Shown: positions 1 through 5,156 of the stretch, in pieces
Position numbering within the stretch: position 1 is the stretch's first letter
Layout of the letters: the number at the start of each line of letters is the position of its first letter
From: Pirellulaceae bacterium
GTDB lineage: Bacteria; Planctomycetota; Planctomycetia; Pirellulales; Pirellulaceae
Reading direction: 5' to 3'
Assembly (NCBI GenBank): GCA_030744095.1
Contig: JASLRF010000283.1
Span: 1-5,724, forward strand
Length of the DNA stretch: 5,724 bases
Notes under the pieces: model-generated
The model's database searches: none
What the model was told of the DNA's origin: nothing
What the model saw: only the letters and a program-made list of their open reading frames with translations
Program-made: the position numbers and the translations under genes

Positions 1-312
1 CCGCGTGTTGTGTGCATGTTCGCCCTGCCGCTGCGGGTATCGGAATCGCGAGAGCACCACGGTGCGTCCGTAGATCAGGCCGGCGTTGGCGGTAAAGACC
101 ATATCGGGCAATCCCTGCTGCGGCGTTTGCAGCGAGATTCGGGTACCGCAATCCTTCAGAATCTGCCGCAGTGATTCCCATTGGCGCATTGCCAGTGCTT
201 GGTCTGCCTGACGCGCACGACTCATCCATGGGTTGATTTCGTATTCGATACCGAAGAAAGTCGGCGGGCACATCAGGATATGAGGTTGTACTTTCACGGG
301 CAGGGTTCTCAT
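1..312 (-). CDS. Arginine dihydrolase / amidinotransferase-fold guanidine hydrolase, N-terminal part (runs off the left edge)
   Basis: I translated the minus strand from ATG at 312-310; 104 codons are present and the frame is open to the window edge. The visible N-terminus contains MCPPTFFGIEYEINPWM (residues 14-30), LPDMVFTANAGLIYG (68-82) and VVLSRFR..RQGEH (85-99), which are typical of the amidinotransferase/DDAH-like superfamily and especially of the N-terminal domain of cyanobacterial ArgZ/AgrE. That enzyme hydrolyses arginine to ornithine, two ammonia and CO2. The Asp of the FTRD-type motif in arginine deiminases is Asn here (FTAN, Asn76), and Asn27 lies 49 residues earlier, as I recall for Asn22/Asn71 of ArgZ. 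The catalytic His and Cys would lie beyond the window. The start overlaps the stop of the upstream ornithine cyclodeaminase gene as ATGA, which suggests translational coupling. Alternatives are a dimethylargininase or a deiminase. The family is fairly sure; the dihydrolase activity is inferred. Confidence 0.85.
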   Translation of the reverse strand, partial: MRTLPVKVQPHILMCPPTFFGIEYEINPWMSRARQADQALAMRQWESLRQILKDCGTRISLQTPQQGLPDMVFTANAGLIYGRTVVLSRFRYPQRQGEHAHNTR

Positions 313-1562
313 CCGTCTGTTTCTCTCAAGTCTGCCACAAGCCCTCGCAAGAATGGTTCGACATCGGTAACCAATCCAACCGTTTGGAACGAGCCTCGAT
401 CGCTCAACTTGATCACGGTCGATGGATTGATGTCAACGCATACCACGCCAACTGATGCTGGGAGCAGATTGCCAACTGCAATCGAATGCAAAGTCGTGGC
501 GATCATCAGGCAGAACGACACATCCTGGATGCTCTGGCGCATTTCTCGTTGCGCCTCCAGGCAATCGGTGATCACTTCGGGCAGCGGTCCGTCGTCACGA
601 ATGCTGCCAGCCAGCAAGAAATCGACGTCGTGCCTCACGCACTCGTACATGATGCCGTGCATCAATTCCTTCTTCGCGATCGCTTGACGAATCCCACCGA
701 GTCGGCGGATTCGGTTAATCGCCCGAAGATGATGTTCGTGCCCTGTTTCAACAATATCGCCACTCTCCAGTTTGACTCCCAAACTGGTGCCGAACAGGGC
801 CTGCTCGATATCATGTGTGGCCAGTGCATTCCCCGCGAAGAGGCGCTGCACGTATCCATCTCGGATCAACTGGCAGAGATGTTCACCGCTGCCGGTATGG
901 ACCACAGCGGGGCCGGCAACGACCAGGATTTTTTCGCCATGGTGACGGCACCGGGCCATTTCCTTCGCGACTTGGGCCGTGGCGACTCCCTTCGGTTTCT
1001 CCGTCGACACTTGGCTGTTCATGAATTCGAAACCACGCGTCTGGGCATGCCTCTGTTGCGGATGTACACGCACACCGGCGTGGCCGACGACAAACGACTG
1101 CCCAACACATACGTCACTCATCGGCGCACAAACGGCCGAACGACTATCCACGTCGACGACAATGCCGCAGTCCATCTCCTGGCAATCAACTTCGACCCAG
1201 TCACCATTGAGCCGCACTTCTGTCCGCTGGTTCGTCGTGCTGTAAAACCCTTCCGGAAATGCGCCAACGCAGTCTGCTACGACCAACTGGCAATCGTGCG
1301 CAGATACCGAGACGGCACCATGATCGGCAATGGTCGCCAGGATTTCGTCAAGCGTCGCTTGGCTGGCAGCAGAAACTTCAATCGATGCGTGGCTGGGGTC
1401 GTCGCGAGTTTGCCCAATGTTGACCTGGGCAATCCGGAAGCTGCCTCCAGCACCGGTAATACAGTCCAAGACCTTGGGGAGAATCAGGCTATCGATGATA
1501 TGGCCCTGAATCTCGACGGTTTCGTGGAATTTGTCCGGTGTGTCGGACTGCTGGTTACTCAT
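309..1562 (-). CDS. TIGR00300-family (LOR/SDH domain) ornithine cyclodeaminase
   Basis: This 417-aa protein is recognised as the LOR/SDH-domain family (TIGR00300), found in archaea such as Methanococcus maripaludis MMP1218 and as the C-terminal half of cyanobacterial ArgZ/AgrE. Those members convert ornithine to proline plus ammonia using NAD, and are unrelated to the classical mu-crystallin-type cyclodeaminase. Roughly residues 12-105 form the N-terminal LOR/SDH domain (ETVEIQGHIIDSLILPKVLD; GAFPEGFYSTTN). The C-terminal nucleotide-binding part has GPAVVHTGSG (217-226), GNALATHDIE (244-253), DDGPLPEV (323-330) and VDINPSTVIKLSDRGS (377-392). The length is normal for a stand-alone member. The ATG start is supported by AAGGAG six bases upstream. 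It is the first gene of an operon; its TGA overlaps the ATG of the dihydrolase-like gene. The pair implies an arginine to ornithine to proline route releasing nitrogen. Older databases may call this gene lysine-ketoglutarate reductase/saccharopine dehydrogenase-like, which is misleading. The substrate is inferred from relatives. Confidence 0.88.
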   Translation of the reverse strand: MSNQQSDTPDKFHETVEIQGHIIDSLILPKVLDCITGAGGSFRIAQVNIGQTRDDPSHASIEVSAASQATLDEILATIADHGAVSVSAHDCQLVVADCVGAFPEGFYSTTNQRTEVRLNGDWVEVDCQEMDCGIVVDVDSRSAVCAPMSDVCVGQSFVVGHAGVRVHPQQRHAQTRGFEFMNSQVSTEKPKGVATAQVAKEMARCRHHGEKILVVAGPAVVHTGSGEHLCQLIRDGYVQRLFAGNALATHDIEQALFGTSLGVKLESGDIVETGHEHHLRAINRIRRLGGIRQAIAKKELMHGIMYECVRHDVDFLLAGSIRDDGPLPEVITDCLEAQREMRQSIQDVSFCLMIATTLHSIAVGNLLPASVGVVCVDINPSTVIKLSDRGSFQTVGLVTDVEPFLRGLVADLRETDG

Positions 1563-1568
1563 GGACTA

Positions 1569-1574
1569 CTCCTT
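1569..1574 (-). promoter_or_regulatory. Ribosome binding site of the ornithine cyclodeaminase gene
   Basis: On the minus strand AAGGAG is followed by six bases (TAGTCC) and then ATG at 1562-1560. This is a strong Shine-Dalgarno at good spacing and fixes the start. Confidence 0.8.
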
Positions 1575-1627
1575 CGTCCTCATTGGCCTACCGAGGTTGC
1601 GCCGTGACTGCCAACCCACGACGTCCT

Positions 1628-1633
1628 ATTCTA
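1628..1633 (-). promoter_or_regulatory. Possible -10 element for the arginine-catabolic operon
   Basis: The minus strand reads TAGAAT here (5 of 6 match to TATAAT), about 65 bases before the cyclodeaminase ATG. No convincing -35 is present 16-18 bases upstream, so it could be a chance match or need an activator. Confidence 0.3.
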
Positions 1634-1812
1634 ACCCTGCGAGCGTTTTTTCTGGTGGGACTGCGCCACATTGGCACCGGACAACAACCCGAAGCGTATG
1701 CAAAGAAACAGGTTGTTGCACATCCCCCGCTTGTGCGTCGAAATACCAAATCCATAGGAGACATGGCAAACTGTGTGGCCCAACTAGCCATAACTGTGGA
1801 ATCTCAAACGAC

Positions 1813-1841
1813 TTCCCAGGCCTAACCAGAACCGCTATACT
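1813..1841 (+). promoter_or_regulatory. Candidate sigma70-type promoter of the RG-rich protein gene
   Basis: TTCCCA (1813-1818), a 17-base spacer and TATACT (1836-1841) match 9 of 12 consensus positions. Transcription would begin near 1848, giving a leader of about 80 bases to the ATG at 1928. This would place the in-frame TTG at 1841 upstream of the transcript, which argues against that longer start. Confidence 0.45.
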
Positions 1842-1882
1842 TGGACGCTTCGCATCCACCATCTCCTCACAACTTCCGCAGG

Positions 1883-1898
1883 CGCGGGCCATCCCGCG
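1883..1898 (+). promoter_or_regulatory. GC-rich hairpin in the predicted 5' leader
   Basis: CGCGGG-CCAT-CCCGCG is a perfect six-base-pair GC stem with a four-base loop, about 30 bases before the ATG at 1928. An outer GCA/TGC (1878-1880 with 1903-1905) could extend it across an internal loop. No run of T follows, so it is not an intrinsic terminator. It could affect translation or mRNA stability; the role is unknown. Confidence 0.4.
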
Positions 1899-1927
1899 AT
1901 GTTGCAGAACGGCCGATTCACAAGCAG

Positions 1928-3250
1928 ATGACTGATCCCCAGAAAAAAAACAGCTGGAATGAACTTGCCGAACAGATCGGCGCGGGGACTCCGCCGGAGA
2001 CGCCACCAGCACCCGAGCCCGAAGAACCAGTTGCAGCGGCCACACCACCACCACCGCCAAGACGAAAGTCGGCACCAGTCAAAAAGAGTGGCTGGGGGGC
2101 AATTGCAAGCCTGCTGGGAATCGAATCCGCGCCAGAAGCCGACGCCCCTCAAGCCGACGCCCCTCAAGCTGACGCATCTCAAGCCGAGGCGTCTCAAGCC
2201 GAGGCACCCGCTCGCGATCCCGATACTGAGCCGGTCATCAAGCAAGAAGCACCAGCCGGCCCCGAAGAAGTCACCGAACCAGAACGAGATGCCGAGGCCG
2301 ACGTTGCCAGCGCAGCGGACGTCGCGACGGAGGCCTCGTCGGACGCGCAAGAGTTCACTGATGTAGAAACTGACGTGTCAGAAGAAGCGACGGTCCGCTC
2401 ACGTGGGTCGTCGCGTGGCCGACGACGACGAGGCGGTCGGCGCCCCGCGGAAGAGTCGCGCGACGATGTGCCCGCGTCATCCGACGAACCGGCTGCGAAA
2501 AGCGTGTCATCCGAGCCTGACCAGTCCAACGTCGACTTTGCTGACGACGAAGACCCGCTCTTATTGCAACATGAAACATTTGTTGACGAAGTCGATGTCG
2601 CCCACGACGACGAATCCGATTCGATCGATAACGCGGAGATTGCTCCGTCGGCCGAATCCGAAGAAGAACCTCCTAAGCGTCGGCGACGACGTGGACGCAA
2701 ACGCAAACGCCGCGATAGTGCCTCGACCAACGGAACCGGCAAACGAACAAAGGAAGTTGCTGCGGACGCGGGTACAGCCGAGGAGAACGTCGTTTCCGAC
2801 GAAGCAGGGGACGCGGTGCAGCCGAGCGGCGAATTAACGGACACTGAGAAACCTGGCGATAATCAGCTAGATGTAGACGAACGGGCACCTCGCAAGCGAC
2901 GACGAGGCCGTCGACGTCGTGGTGGAAAACGTGGCGAAACCACCGCTGACGACGCAGCAACAGCAGAAGAAACGTCTGAAACCACCGGAAAAGTAGGCTC
3001 TGAAGCGACGTCTTCGTCCGAGGGTGAATTGTACGACGACGATGATCTCAGTGAAGAAGACGACTACGACACCGGCGAAAAACAGAAAGTCGCAACGGAA
3101 ACGCGACATCGCAAGATCCCCACATGGTCTGACGCGATCGGCAGCATCGTCGACAGCAATTTGACCTCGCGGTCCAAGAATCCAAACTCGTCGCGGCGAG
3201 GACGCGGTGGACGTGGACGTGGACGCCAAGGTGATCGATCAAATTCGTGA
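1928..3250 (+). CDS. Planctomycete-type disordered RG-rich polyampholyte protein (possible RNA-binding)
   Basis: The frame stays open upstream to a TTG at 1841, but I chose the ATG at 1928 because the sequence from there (MTDPQKKNSWNELAEQIGA) looks like a real N-terminus and the TTG overlaps a likely -10. The product is 440 aa, almost wholly low-complexity. Apart from short segments near the N-terminus (SWNELAEQIG; SGWGAIASLLGIE, about residues 51-63) and IPTWSDAIGSIVDSNL near the C-terminus (397-412), it alternates Asp/Glu/Ser/Ala-rich stretches with basic clusters at about 157-173, 250-262 and 322-335, and ends in RRGRGGRGRGRQGDR. A five-fold five-residue repeat lies at 70-94. There is no signal peptide, membrane segment or coiled coil. 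RG-rich tails commonly bind RNA, and relatives may be labelled ribonuclease E because of compositional similarity, yet no S1 or RNase E/G catalytic domain is present. The function is unknown; RNA or nucleoid binding is inference. Nearly all Arg codons are CGN. Confidence 0.8.
   Translation: MTDPQKKNSWNELAEQIGAGTPPETPPAPEPEEPVAAATPPPPPRRKSAPVKKSGWGAIASLLGIESAPEADAPQADAPQADASQAEASQAEAPARDPDTEPVIKQEAPAGPEEVTEPERDAEADVASAADVATEASSDAQEFTDVETDVSEEATVRSRGSSRGRRRRGGRRPAEESRDDVPASSDEPAAKSVSSEPDQSNVDFADDEDPLLLQHETFVDEVDVAHDDESDSIDNAEIAPSAESEEEPPKRRRRRGRKRKRRDSASTNGTGKRTKEVAADAGTAEENVVSDEAGDAVQPSGELTDTEKPGDNQLDVDERAPRKRRRGRRRRGGKRGETTADDAATAEETSETTGKVGSEATSSSEGELYDDDDLSEEDDYDTGEKQKVATETRHRKIPTWSDAIGSIVDSNLTSRSKNPNSSRRGRGGRGRGRQGDRSNS
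2135..2209 (+). repeat. Five tandem 15-bp repeats inside the RG-rich protein gene
   Basis: Five in-frame 15-base units encode EADAP, QADAP, QADAS, QAEAS and QAEAP. The first two are nearly identical in DNA (core GCCGACGCCCCTCAAG) and later units diverge mostly at GAC/GAG and CCT/TCT. This suggests growth by slippage or unequal exchange followed by drift. The unit lengthens a disordered acidic linker. Confidence 0.85.
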
Positions 3251-3260
3251 TTCGCGCGCG

Positions 3261-3270
3261 GTCCGCGGAC
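3261..3270. repeat. Short perfect palindrome between convergent genes
   Basis: GTCCGCGGAC is a perfect 10-base palindrome in the 23-base gap between the stop codons of the RG-rich gene and the 247-aa gene. It is GC-rich but lacks a loop and a T-run on either strand, so it is a poor intrinsic terminator. No better terminator is seen for either gene in the gap. Confidence 0.35.
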
Positions 3271-3273
3271 GAG

Positions 3274-4017
3274 CTACTTGATGGCGATCGTCTGCTGCAA
3301 GGGTCGCAGCACGTTGTCGATCACATAGTCGCCGATCAAGCCGTTGCACACTTCCACAAGGCGCTCCATGGCGCTGACGTAGGATTCGCCCGGGTCCAAG
3401 CTACCGTACCGCCGCGCCGTCAAATAGACGCTCAACTGCTCTTCGGGAAACTCACCCGTCCGCACATGATAGGCCGTCGTACGCGTTTCAATGCTCAACC
3501 GACACTGGGTGCGGCATTCATCGTCTAGCGCCAGTTGGATCGATGGTTCGTTGCAAATCACGGTCGCCCCGGGGATGTCCGCCATCCGCTCGAAGGCCGG
3601 TGCCAGACCCAACGCCTCGACAAGCAACTGGTTATGGTTGCCACGATACGTGAAGTCGAACCCGTACATCACATTGAGTGATTCACAATCGATGGGGCTG
3701 ACAGTCAAGGCAAAGGGAGCGACCTCCAGTACCATGCGGTGCTGCTCGAGAGCATCCTCGACGGAAGTTGGATTAACGAATCCAGAACAGACGCGCCGAC
3801 CCTCGACCGTCGCCCAACGGTAACTACCGCGGTCCTTGTCCTCTTCGAGGACAAATTCCCCCCGGTCGCGATTGTAGAAGTTGCGCATACTGGGGTAGCG
3901 CTTCTGAATCTGCTCGAAGAAATGCAACACCGTTTCGCGGTTTTGAGGGAGGTCCATTTCCGTGTTGAGGTTGACATTTAGGTAGTAATCATCGCTCAAC
4001 GAGGCGTAGTGATTCAT
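3274..4017 (-). CDS. Conserved planctomycete protein of unknown function, 247 aa
   Basis: The protein is well-ordered, with mixed alpha/beta-like composition, no signal peptide and no membrane segment. It is probably cytoplasmic. I recognise the style of sequence (N-terminus MNHYASLSDDYYLNVNLNTE, then ETVLHFFEQIQKRYPSMRNFYNRDRGEFVLEED at 28-60) as a protein seen in planctomycete genomes, but know no function. Other distinctive parts are APFALTVSPIDCESLNVMYGFDF (100-122), a hydrophilic RGNHNQ at 125-130 and RTGEFPEEQLSVYLTARRYG (186-205). Cys77, Cys111, Cys155, Cys168, Cys172 and Cys224 are not arranged as an obvious metal site. The ATG start is supported by GAGGAG at six-base spacing and by a near-consensus promoter about 80 bases upstream. 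It is convergent with the RG-rich gene and divergent from the methyltransferase gene, so it appears to be a single-gene unit. The overall order vaguely recalls TIGR04255-type proteins; I do not assign it. Confidence 0.85.
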   Translation of the reverse strand: MNHYASLSDDYYLNVNLNTEMDLPQNRETVLHFFEQIQKRYPSMRNFYNRDRGEFVLEEDKDRGSYRWATVEGRRVCSGFVNPTSVEDALEQHRMVLEVAPFALTVSPIDCESLNVMYGFDFTYRGNHNQLLVEALGLAPAFERMADIPGATVICNEPSIQLALDDECRTQCRLSIETRTTAYHVRTGEFPEEQLSVYLTARRYGSLDPGESYVSAMERLVEVCNGLIGDYVIDNVLRPLQQTIAIK

Positions 4018-4029
4018 GAGGAGCTCCTC
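4018..4029 (-). promoter_or_regulatory. Shine-Dalgarno embedded in a perfect palindrome
   Basis: GAGGAGCTCCTC is a perfect 12-base palindrome directly abutting the ATG at 4017-4015. Its left half, GAGGAG, is the ribosome binding site of the 247-aa gene and its right half fills the six-base spacer. The RBS call is strong; a regulatory role for the palindrome is speculative. Confidence 0.75.
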
Positions 4030-4093
4030 AAAAGAAATGACCGGCCAGATCCGCCAATGAAATCGCGTCCACGATTGGAATCAAGCCACATCC

Positions 4094-4123
4094 AGTATAA
4101 AATGCCCCAGCGCCGACTGTCAA
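4094..4123 (-). promoter_or_regulatory. Sigma70-type promoter of the 247-aa protein gene
   Basis: On the minus strand TTGACA (4123-4118, perfect -35) is followed by an 18-base spacer and TATACT (4099-4094, 5 of 6). Transcription would begin near 4087 and leave a leader of about 70 bases before the ATG at 4017. Confidence 0.7.
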
Positions 4124-4180
4124 AACCGATACGCCGCAACGTTTCGGGATTTTCACCGGAAAAAGTGAGTTTTTTCACGT

Positions 4181-4192
4181 GCCAGGCCTGGC
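4181..4192. repeat. Perfect 12-bp palindrome
   Basis: GCCAGGCCTGGC is a perfect palindrome about 130 bases before the methyltransferase start. It may be a protein-binding site or chance; no second copy is seen in the window. Confidence 0.4.
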
Positions 4193-4255
4193 GGTGATGG
4201 GTGCGCGTCGTCCGCCTGCGAAAGACACTCTTTTCGCCCGAAACGTACGCGACTT

Positions 4256-4286
4256 TTGTGATCGCTCACATCAGAAATCTTATCCT
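4256..4286 (+). promoter_or_regulatory. Possible promoter of the methyltransferase gene
   Basis: TTGTGA (4256-4261, 4 of 6) and TATCCT (4281-4286, 4 of 6) are separated by 19 bases, a weak match in the right place about 35 bases before the ATG. The -35 would overlap the TGTGA-TCGC-TCACA inverted repeat. Confidence 0.3.
4257..4270. promoter_or_regulatory. TGTGA-N4-TCACA inverted repeat, candidate operator
   Basis: TGTGA TCGC TCACA is a perfect two-fold symmetric site. The half-sites equal those of Crp-type regulators, but the spacer is four bases instead of Crp's six (four is typical of Fnr-type sites, which have other half-sites). It overlaps the putative -35 of the methyltransferase gene. 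The binding protein is unknown. Confidence 0.4.
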
Positions 4287-4299
4287 GAAACTGGTTTCA
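4286..4299. promoter_or_regulatory. TGAAAC-TG-GTTTCA inverted repeat, candidate operator
   Basis: This perfect 14-base symmetric site lies at the end of the putative -10 and 20 bases before the methyltransferase ATG. An overlapping stem, CTGGT (4291-4295) with ACCAG (4302-4306), could instead form in the RNA and partly cover the AGGA at 4305-4308. Confidence 0.4.
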
Positions 4300-4319
4300 A
4301 GACCAGGACGGTAAATGCG

Positions 4320-4832
4320 ATGCAATGTTGCCTATTCCCGACGGAACTCGGCTGGTCTGCTGCGATTTGGAGCAATTCGAGTCTCAAAGAACTGAAAATT
4401 GGTCATCTCACCCCCGCTGCGGCTCTTCGCGGGTTGAGCGGGTTTCTTGAGCCGACCTCACCGTCAAGGGCGGCCCAGAGGCTGATCGTCCGCCTCCAAC
4501 AGTTTGCAGAAGGAACCGGCGACGACGACTTCCTGGATGTCGAACTTGACACGCGTCATCTGACGGACTTTGGCTGTGCGGTTACAGCCCGTTGCCGCCA
4601 GATCGCGGCTGGGACCACAATGTCCTATGGAGAATTAGCCACGACCGCGGGCTACCCCGGCGCGGCTCGAGCGGTGGGAAGCGTAATGCGTCGGAATCGT
4701 TGGCCTCTGATCGTACCTTGCCACCGAGTGGTTGCTGCGGGTGGTCACTTGGGTGGATTCTCTGCCCCGAACGGCCTGGAAATGAAAAGGCGACTGCTGA
4801 ACCAAGAAGGATCTGAGCTCGCCACAGTCTGA
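4320..4832 (+). CDS. ogt: Methylated-DNA--[protein]-cysteine S-methyltransferase (Ogt/MGMT type)
   Basis: The enzyme repairs O6-alkylguanine (and O4-alkylthymine) in DNA by irreversibly transferring the alkyl group to its own cysteine. From ATG 4320 it is 170 aa, the usual size of Ogt. The N-terminal domain (1-83) is divergent. The C-terminal DNA-binding/catalytic domain has FGCAVTARCRQIAAGTTMSYGELA (84-107), ARAVGSVMRRNRWPLIVPCHRVV (116-138) with acceptor Cys134 in PCHR, and GGFSAPNGLEMKRRLLNQEG (145-164). The RAVG-x4-N segment contains the arginine finger (Arg117) and Asn126. There is no Ada-type zinc-binding domain. The frame is open upstream to 4179, but the extra residues are unlike the family; the ATG at 4320 has only a modest AGGA 11 bases upstream. 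The gene stands alone on this strand, with inverted repeats before it that could be operators. No terminator is visible after it. Confidence 0.95.
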   Translation: MQCCLFPTELGWSAAIWSNSSLKELKIGHLTPAAALRGLSGFLEPTSPSRAAQRLIVRLQQFAEGTGDDDFLDVELDTRHLTDFGCAVTARCRQIAAGTTMSYGELATTAGYPGAARAVGSVMRRNRWPLIVPCHRVVAAGGHLGGFSAPNGLEMKRRLLNQEGSELATV

Positions 4833-4912
4833 GGTAACCAAGCACGCCACGCGCCCGATCAGATGACCTGAGCCGTTTCCCGAAGTAACATCAGGCGGCA
4901 TTTCCCTTCATC

Positions 4913-4940
4913 TTGACAGCCCATAAAACGGTATTAAGAT
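4913..4940 (+). promoter_or_regulatory. Promoter of tRNA-Arg
   Basis: TTGACA (4913-4918, perfect -35) is followed by a 16-base spacer and TAAGAT (4935-4940, 4 of 6). It lies about 38 bases before the mature tRNA start, fitting a short 5' leader removed by RNase P. Confidence 0.65.
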
Positions 4941-4976
4941 TCAGGCTCCCCAAACTGGCAATCGTCAGTCTGGTTC

Positions 4977-5054
<78 letters not shown>

Positions 5055-5055
5055 T

Positions 5056-5084
5056 CAGAAAGCCTTGCAGTGCAAGGCTTTCTG
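5056..5084. terminator. Strong hairpin after tRNA-Arg (likely terminator or processing structure)
   Basis: CAGAAAGCCTTGCA and TGCAAGGCTTTCTG are perfect 14-base arms around a single G, realistically an 11-12 bp stem with a small loop, starting four bases after the tRNA. The plus-strand tail (TGTCATTA) has few T residues, so it is not a textbook intrinsic terminator. Since the next gene is convergent, it could stop transcription from both sides or mark the tRNA 3' end. Confidence 0.65.
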
Positions 5085-5122
5085 TCATTAGAAAGGCAGG
5101 CATCGTCGAACACGCAGAATTC

Positions 5123-5148
5123 GATTTCACAGGATTTCACAGAAATCC
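5123..5148. repeat. Tandem GATTTCACAG repeat with overlapping hairpin
   Basis: GATTTCACAG occurs twice back to back (5123-5132, 5133-5142). The second copy joins AAATCC to form GGATTT-cacag-AAATCC (5132-5148), a six-pair stem. It lies just downstream of the stop of the minus-strand 167-aa gene and could be a weak terminator for it, but no T-run follows on that strand. Confidence 0.5.
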
Positions 5149-5156
5149 TCCCTTTT

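Larger units (their letters stand above)
1563..1927. other. Divergent intergenic region
   Basis: This 365-base gap lies between the minus-strand cyclodeaminase and the plus-strand RG-rich protein, and should hold both promoters. Several ORFs cross it, but none has a recognisable protein sequence, a good ribosome binding site or an extension into known homology. I see no tRNA, riboswitch or long repeat in it. The plus-strand promoter and leader hairpin are listed separately. For the minus strand the only candidate is a TAGAAT -10 at 1633-1628. Confidence 0.6.
4018..4319. other. Divergent intergenic region rich in inverted repeats
   Basis: This 302-base gap separates the 247-aa gene from the methyltransferase gene. 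It carries the minus-strand promoter, an A/T-rich stem (GGAAAAA-gtgag-TTTTTTC near 4158-4176), the palindrome GCCAGGCCTGGC (4181-4192), TGTGA-TCGC-TCACA (4257-4270) and TGAAAC-TG-GTTTCA (4286-4299). The methyltransferase frame remains open back to an ATG at 4179, but the 47 extra residues do not resemble the family, so I treat this stretch as non-coding. Confidence 0.6.

Noticed and set aside
486..1607. A 373-codon plus-strand open frame opposite the ornithine cyclodeaminase gene.
   Set aside because: It is antisense to a well-recognised protein, shows no family resemblance, and is open because of the codon bias of the real gene.
1531..1935. Plus- and minus-strand small ORFs across the 1563-1927 gap.
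   Set aside because: None has a credible start signal or protein-like conservation, and they overlap the likely promoters and the leader hairpin.
2135..2209. CRISPR-like array.
   Set aside because: The 15-base units are contiguous, lack spacers and are in frame with the protein.
2194..2844. A 216-codon minus-strand open frame, Ser/Arg-rich, opposite the RG-rich protein.
   Set aside because: It is the complement of GAC/GAA/CGA-rich codons of the sense gene; its composition is explained by low complexity and there is no ribosome binding site.
1928..3250. Ribonuclease E annotation for the RG-rich protein.
   Set aside because: There is no S1 domain, RNase E/G catalytic region or zinc-link Cys motif; only the Arg-rich and acidic composition resembles the RNase E tail.
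4179..4319. N-terminal extension of the methyltransferase from ATG 4179.
   Set aside because: The extra 47 residues do not resemble Ogt, while ATG 4320 gives the family's usual length and leaves a promoter region with symmetric sites.
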